Assembly (NCBI GenBank): GCA_022784645.1
Contig: JALFZG010000058.1
Span: 1 to 33,474 of the forward strand
Origin: Bacteroidales bacterium
GTDB taxonomy: Bacteria; Bacteroidota; Bacteroidia; Bacteroidales; Paludibacteraceae
DNA length: 33,474 bases
Reading direction: 5' to 3'
Part shown: positions 30,986-33,474 of the stretch, piece by piece
How the letters are laid out: each line of letters begins with the position of its first letter
How positions within the stretch are numbered: the stretch's first letter is position 1
Notes under the pieces: generated by a model
Told to the model about the DNA's origin: nothing
Databases searched by the model: none
What the model saw: the letters and a program-made list of their open reading frames with translations, nothing else
Translations under genes and position numbers: made by a program

Positions 30986-33097
30986 ATGAATATGAAAAAT
31001 GAAAATCTCGAAAAGTACGCCATCAACCTGAATGAGCGTGCACGTCAAGGCAAACTTGACCCCGTTATCGGCCGCGACGATGAGATTCGCAGAGTGCTGC
31101 AAATCCTAAGCCGCAGAACCAAAAACAACCCTATCCTGATAGGCGAACCGGGTGTAGGTAAGACCGCCATCGCCGAGGGGCTGGCGCACCGTATCGTAAG
31201 AGGCGATGTGCCCGAAAACCTGAAGCAGAAACTCATTTATTCGCTCGATATGGGTGCGCTGATTGCCGGCGCCAAGTATCAAGGCGAGTTTGAGGAACGA
31301 CTCAAGGGCGTGATCAACGAAGTGGTGAATGCCGCTGGCGAAATCATCCTCTTCATCGATGAGATCCATACGCTCGTTGGAGCCGGTCAGTCGAGTGGTG
31401 CGATGGACGCCGCCAATATCCTCAAACCGGCATTGGCACGAGGCGAACTCCGAGCTATTGGTGCCACTACCCTATCCGAGTATCAGAAATATTTTGAGAA
31501 GGATAAAGCCCTGGAGCGCCGATTCCAAATCGTGATGGTAGAAGAGCCTGACGAGGCGGCCACCATCAGTATCCTCCGTGGCTTGAAAGAGCGTTACGAA
31601 AACCACCATCATGTGCGCATCAAGGATAGCGCTTTGATTGCCGCCGTAGAGCTTTCCAACCGATACATTTCCGACCGTTTTCTCCCCGACAAAGCCATCG
31701 ACTTGGTGGATGAAGCCGCCGCTAAACTCAGGCTGGAGATGGACTCCGTGCCGGAAGAACTCGATACGCTCGAGCGGCAGATCAAGCAGCTGGAGATTGA
31801 GCGCGAGGCTATCCGCAGAGAAGACGATAAGCCCAAGCTGGAGCAGCTCTCCAAGCAGCTCGACGAACTGAAGCAGAAAGCTGGAAAGATGCGTGAGCAG
31901 TGGCGTCAGGAAAAAGCGCAATACGACACCATCCAAACGGAGAAGCAGCACATCGAGGAAATGAAGCACGATGCGGAAGTGGCTGAACGTGAGGGCAATT
32001 ATGAGCGCGTGGCTGAGCTTCGTTATGGCAAGATTCAGCAAGCAGAACAGAAGATTCACGAAGCTGAAGAAGCTCTCCGAAACAATGGCGGGCAGATGAT
32101 TAACGACACGGTCAACCCCGATGATATTGCTGAGGTGGTAAGCCGCTGGACGGGTATCCCCGTGAGCCGTATGCAGCAGAGCGAACGCGACAAGCTTCTG
32201 CACTTGGAGGAGGAACTGCATAAGCGCGTGATTGGTCAAGACGATGCTATCGTAGCCGTAAGCGACGCTATCCGCCGTAGCCGTGCCGGATTGCAAGACC
32301 CCAAGCGACCCATCGGCAGTTTCATTTTCCTCGGCACCACCGGTGTGGGTAAAACGGAGCTCGCCAAAGCGCTGGCAGACTATCTCTTCGACGACGAAAA
32401 CATGATGACTCGAATAGATATGTCAGAGTATCAAGAGAAGTTCTCCGCTACACGACTCATTGGTGCCCCTCCGGGATATGTAGGTTACGATGAGGGCGGT
32501 CAACTCACCGAAGCTATCCGCCGCAAACCCTATTCAGTCGTATTGTTTGATGAGATTGAGAAAGCGCATCCGGATGTGTTCAACGTGCTGCTGCAAGTGC
32601 TCGATGATGGCCGTTTGACCGATAACAAAGGGCGAACCGTGAATTTCAAAAACACCATCATCATCCTCACCTCTAACCTCGGCAGCCAACTCATTCGCGA
32701 AAACGAAGAAAAGGGCATTTCTACCGAACAAACGGAGCGACAGGTGTTTGAACTGCTCAAGCAAACCATCCGGCCGGAGTTCTTGAACCGAATCGACGAA
32801 ACAATCATGTTTAAGCCGCTTACGGAGAAGGAGATTCAAGACGTAGTGGGCTTGCAAGTGAGCGCTGTGCACAAGATGCTCATGGAGCAAGGTATCGACC
32901 TGCGCGTCACCAACGATGCAATCCGCTATATCGGTCATGAGGGCTACGACCCGCAGTTTGGTGCACGACCCGTTAAGCGTGCCCTCCAGCGATTGGTGCT
33001 CAACGAGCTCTCGAAGCAGATTATCGGCGGTAAAGTTGATCCCAGCAAACCCGTAATCGTAGATTTGAAAGATGGTGAGTTGAGGTTTGAAAACTGA
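30986..33097 (+). CDS. clpB: ClpB disaggregase without the N-terminal domain
   Basis: The 703-residue AAA+ chaperone pulls apart protein aggregates with DnaK. It starts directly at the first ATPase domain: [22 protein letters not shown] at 10-31, Walker A GEPGVGKT (53-60) and Walker B ILFIDE (121-126). The coiled-coil middle domain spans about 250-375, and the second ATPase domain has Walker A GTTGVGKT (450-457) and Walker B VVLFDE (518-523). The first 145-150 residues of ordinary ClpB, the Clp_N domain, are missing. Upstream DNA holds only promoters and no N-domain remnant. The protein matches the short internal-start ClpB made in E. coli in length and start point. ATG 30986 or 30992 may be used. 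Confidence 0.95.
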   Translation: MNMKNENLEKYAINLNERARQGKLDPVIGRDDEIRRVLQILSRRTKNNPILIGEPGVGKTAIAEGLAHRIVRGDVPENLKQKLIYSLDMGALIAGAKYQGEFEERLKGVINEVVNAAGEIILFIDEIHTLVGAGQSSGAMDAANILKPALARGELRAIGATTLSEYQKYFEKDKALERRFQIVMVEEPDEAATISILRGLKERYENHHHVRIKDSALIAAVELSNRYISDRFLPDKAIDLVDEAAAKLRLEMDSVPEELDTLERQIKQLEIEREAIRREDDKPKLEQLSKQLDELKQKAGKMREQWRQEKAQYDTIQTEKQHIEEMKHDAEVAEREGNYERVAELRYGKIQQAEQKIHEAEEALRNNGGQMINDTVNPDDIAEVVSRWTGIPVSRMQQSERDKLLHLEEELHKRVIGQDDAIVAVSDAIRRSRAGLQDPKRPIGSFIFLGTTGVGKTELAKALADYLFDDENMMTRIDMSEYQEKFSATRLIGAPPGYVGYDEGGQLTEAIRRKPYSVVLFDEIEKAHPDVFNVLLQVLDDGRLTDNKGRTVNFKNTIIILTSNLGSQLIRENEEKGISTEQTERQVFELLKQTIRPEFLNRIDETIMFKPLTEKEIQDVVGLQVSAVHKMLMEQGIDLRVTNDAIRYIGHEGYDPQFGARPVKRALQRLVLNELSKQIIGGKVDPSKPVIVDLKDGELRFEN

Positions 33098-33186
33098 TCC
33101 TTACTCTAAAATGTGTAACGCACTTCGTGCTGCTCGCTTCGCTCACTGTTTGTAACGTCAACACACCCATACTCAAAAATGTGTCT
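33098..33186. other. clpB 3' spacer with short hairpins and a duplicated 14-mer
   Basis: ACTCTAAAATGTGT (33103-33116) recurs with one change as ACTCAAAAATGTGT (33171-33184), 68 bp apart. Between them are GCAC/GTGC (33120-33130) and a GCTCGCTTCGCTC stretch. No T run follows the hairpins, so I do not call a terminator. Confidence 0.4.
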
Positions 33187-33279
33187 TTTCCTAAAAAAAG
33201 TAGACAGGTTAATACTATTTTTCCTAAGAAAGTAGACAGTTTCCTAAAAACATTGACACTTTCCTAATTTTGTTGACAG
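33187..33279. repeat. Subterminal repeats at the end of the insertion sequence
   Basis: TTTCCTAA occurs at 33187, 33220, 33240 and 33260. Each is followed, after a few bases, by a TAGACAG or TTGACA motif (33201, 33233, 33253, 33273). The last three units are exactly 20 bp apart. The fourth overlaps the transposase stop codon. This pattern fits multiple transposase-binding sites at an element end; the exact outer boundary is not clear. Confidence 0.65.
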
Positions 33280-33473
33280 TTGTCAGACTTGGTAGAGGAG
33301 GGGTCCACAGAGGCTGCAGCTGCAGCCTCTGAGGATGGCTTTGGCGTCCATCCCTTCCACTTTTTCTCCTGCGGGCCGGTCTGCTGATGCGCCTTACTTG
33401 GGGTTTTGTAACCGATACTCATGTGTGGTCGTTTCTCATTATAAAAATCAATAAACTCCGAGATATCTTGCCG
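33264..33473 (-). CDS. IS3-type transposase, C-terminal part, cut by the window edge
   Basis: Only the last 69 residues are inside the window. ISEFIDFYNEKRPHMSIGY followed by KTPSKAHQ is the C-terminal end of an rve-type integrase core as in IS3/IS150-like OrfB proteins. The remaining tail (about 40 residues, Pro/Ser/Ala-rich) is not conserved. A perfect 24-bp palindrome in this tail encodes the Ala run. The element lies just after clpB in the opposite orientation. Whether the rest is intact cannot be seen. Confidence 0.85.
   Translation of the reverse strand, partial: RQDISEFIDFYNEKRPHMSIGYKTPSKAHQQTGPQEKKWKGWTPKPSSEAAAAASVDPSSTKSDNCQQN
33308..33331. repeat. Perfect 24-bp palindrome inside the transposase tail
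   Basis: The half-site CAGAGGCTGCAG is followed directly by its exact reverse complement. It codes for Glu and five Ala and would form a strong hairpin in mRNA of either strand. A second inverted pair, GATGG/CCATC, lies just to its right (near 33334-33353). Confidence 0.9.
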
Positions 33474-33474
33474 C

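Noticed and set aside
31472..32296. 274-codon frame antisense to clpB
   Set aside because: Opposite strand of conserved ClpB motifs; no independent support.

Overview
The window reads as chromosomal DNA from a gut-type Bacteroidales bacterium (Bacteroidota), probably an uncultured lineage rather than a well-known Bacteroides species. Supporting signs are the Bacteroidota promoter form (TTTG or TTG, 20 bp, TAnnTTTG) found in front of many genes, DUF4296 next to lspA, the hisS / DUF1599 / DoxX-like / tpiA order, a single-domain AMP nucleosidase, N-terminal lipoprotein signals ending in Ser/Ala-Cys, and near-absence of strong Shine-Dalgarno sites. Most of the window is core housekeeping DNA. The accessory DNA is at the two ends: two tiny membrane-protein genes with repeated hairpin leaders on the left (1-1125) and an insertion sequence cut off by the window edge on the right (33187-33474). 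No rRNA, tRNA or CRISPR array was seen.

Layout, left to right. 1-1125: palindrome-rich spacer, two tiny membrane-protein genes, each behind a copy of the same heptad-repeat hairpin. 1200-2960 (-): rpsA with its own promoter. 3272-6034 (+): three-gene operon of a nucleosidase-like protein, an EF-hand-like membrane protein and argR. 6148-8957 (-): acyltransferase-like membrane protein, rhodanese, GNAT acetyltransferase, nitroreductase lipoprotein. 9162-12192 (-): rplM-rpsI-rpsB-tsf translation operon. 12359-16723 (-): amn-holA-[SAM-II riboswitch]-metK-lspA-DUF4296. 17038-20230 (+): Ntn-hydrolase, a putative outer-membrane protein and a metallophosphoesterase lipoprotein. 20478-26629 (-): waaA-hisS-DUF1599-DoxX-like-tpiA-nuclease. 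26799-28468 (+): tsaD and an exosortase-like protein. 28510-30775 (-): an orphan FecCD-type permease, a 54-residue ferredoxin and a DUF2490 protein. 30986-33097 (+): a ClpB without its N-terminal domain. 33264 to the edge (-): IS3-type transposase C-terminus.

How the parts work together. The SAM-II riboswitch sits between holA and metK, so S-adenosylmethionine level should set expression of SAM synthetase and, by continuation of the transcript, of signal peptidase II and the DUF4296 lipoprotein. The exosortase-like protein has the Cys/Arg/His triad of its family, but no sorting substrate is visible here. The most unusual structure is the duplicated leader hairpin upstream of the two tiny genes: three CAAGATT heptads facing three AATTTTG heptads, with a G-U pair at the same place in all six helices, so it folds fully only as plus-strand RNA.
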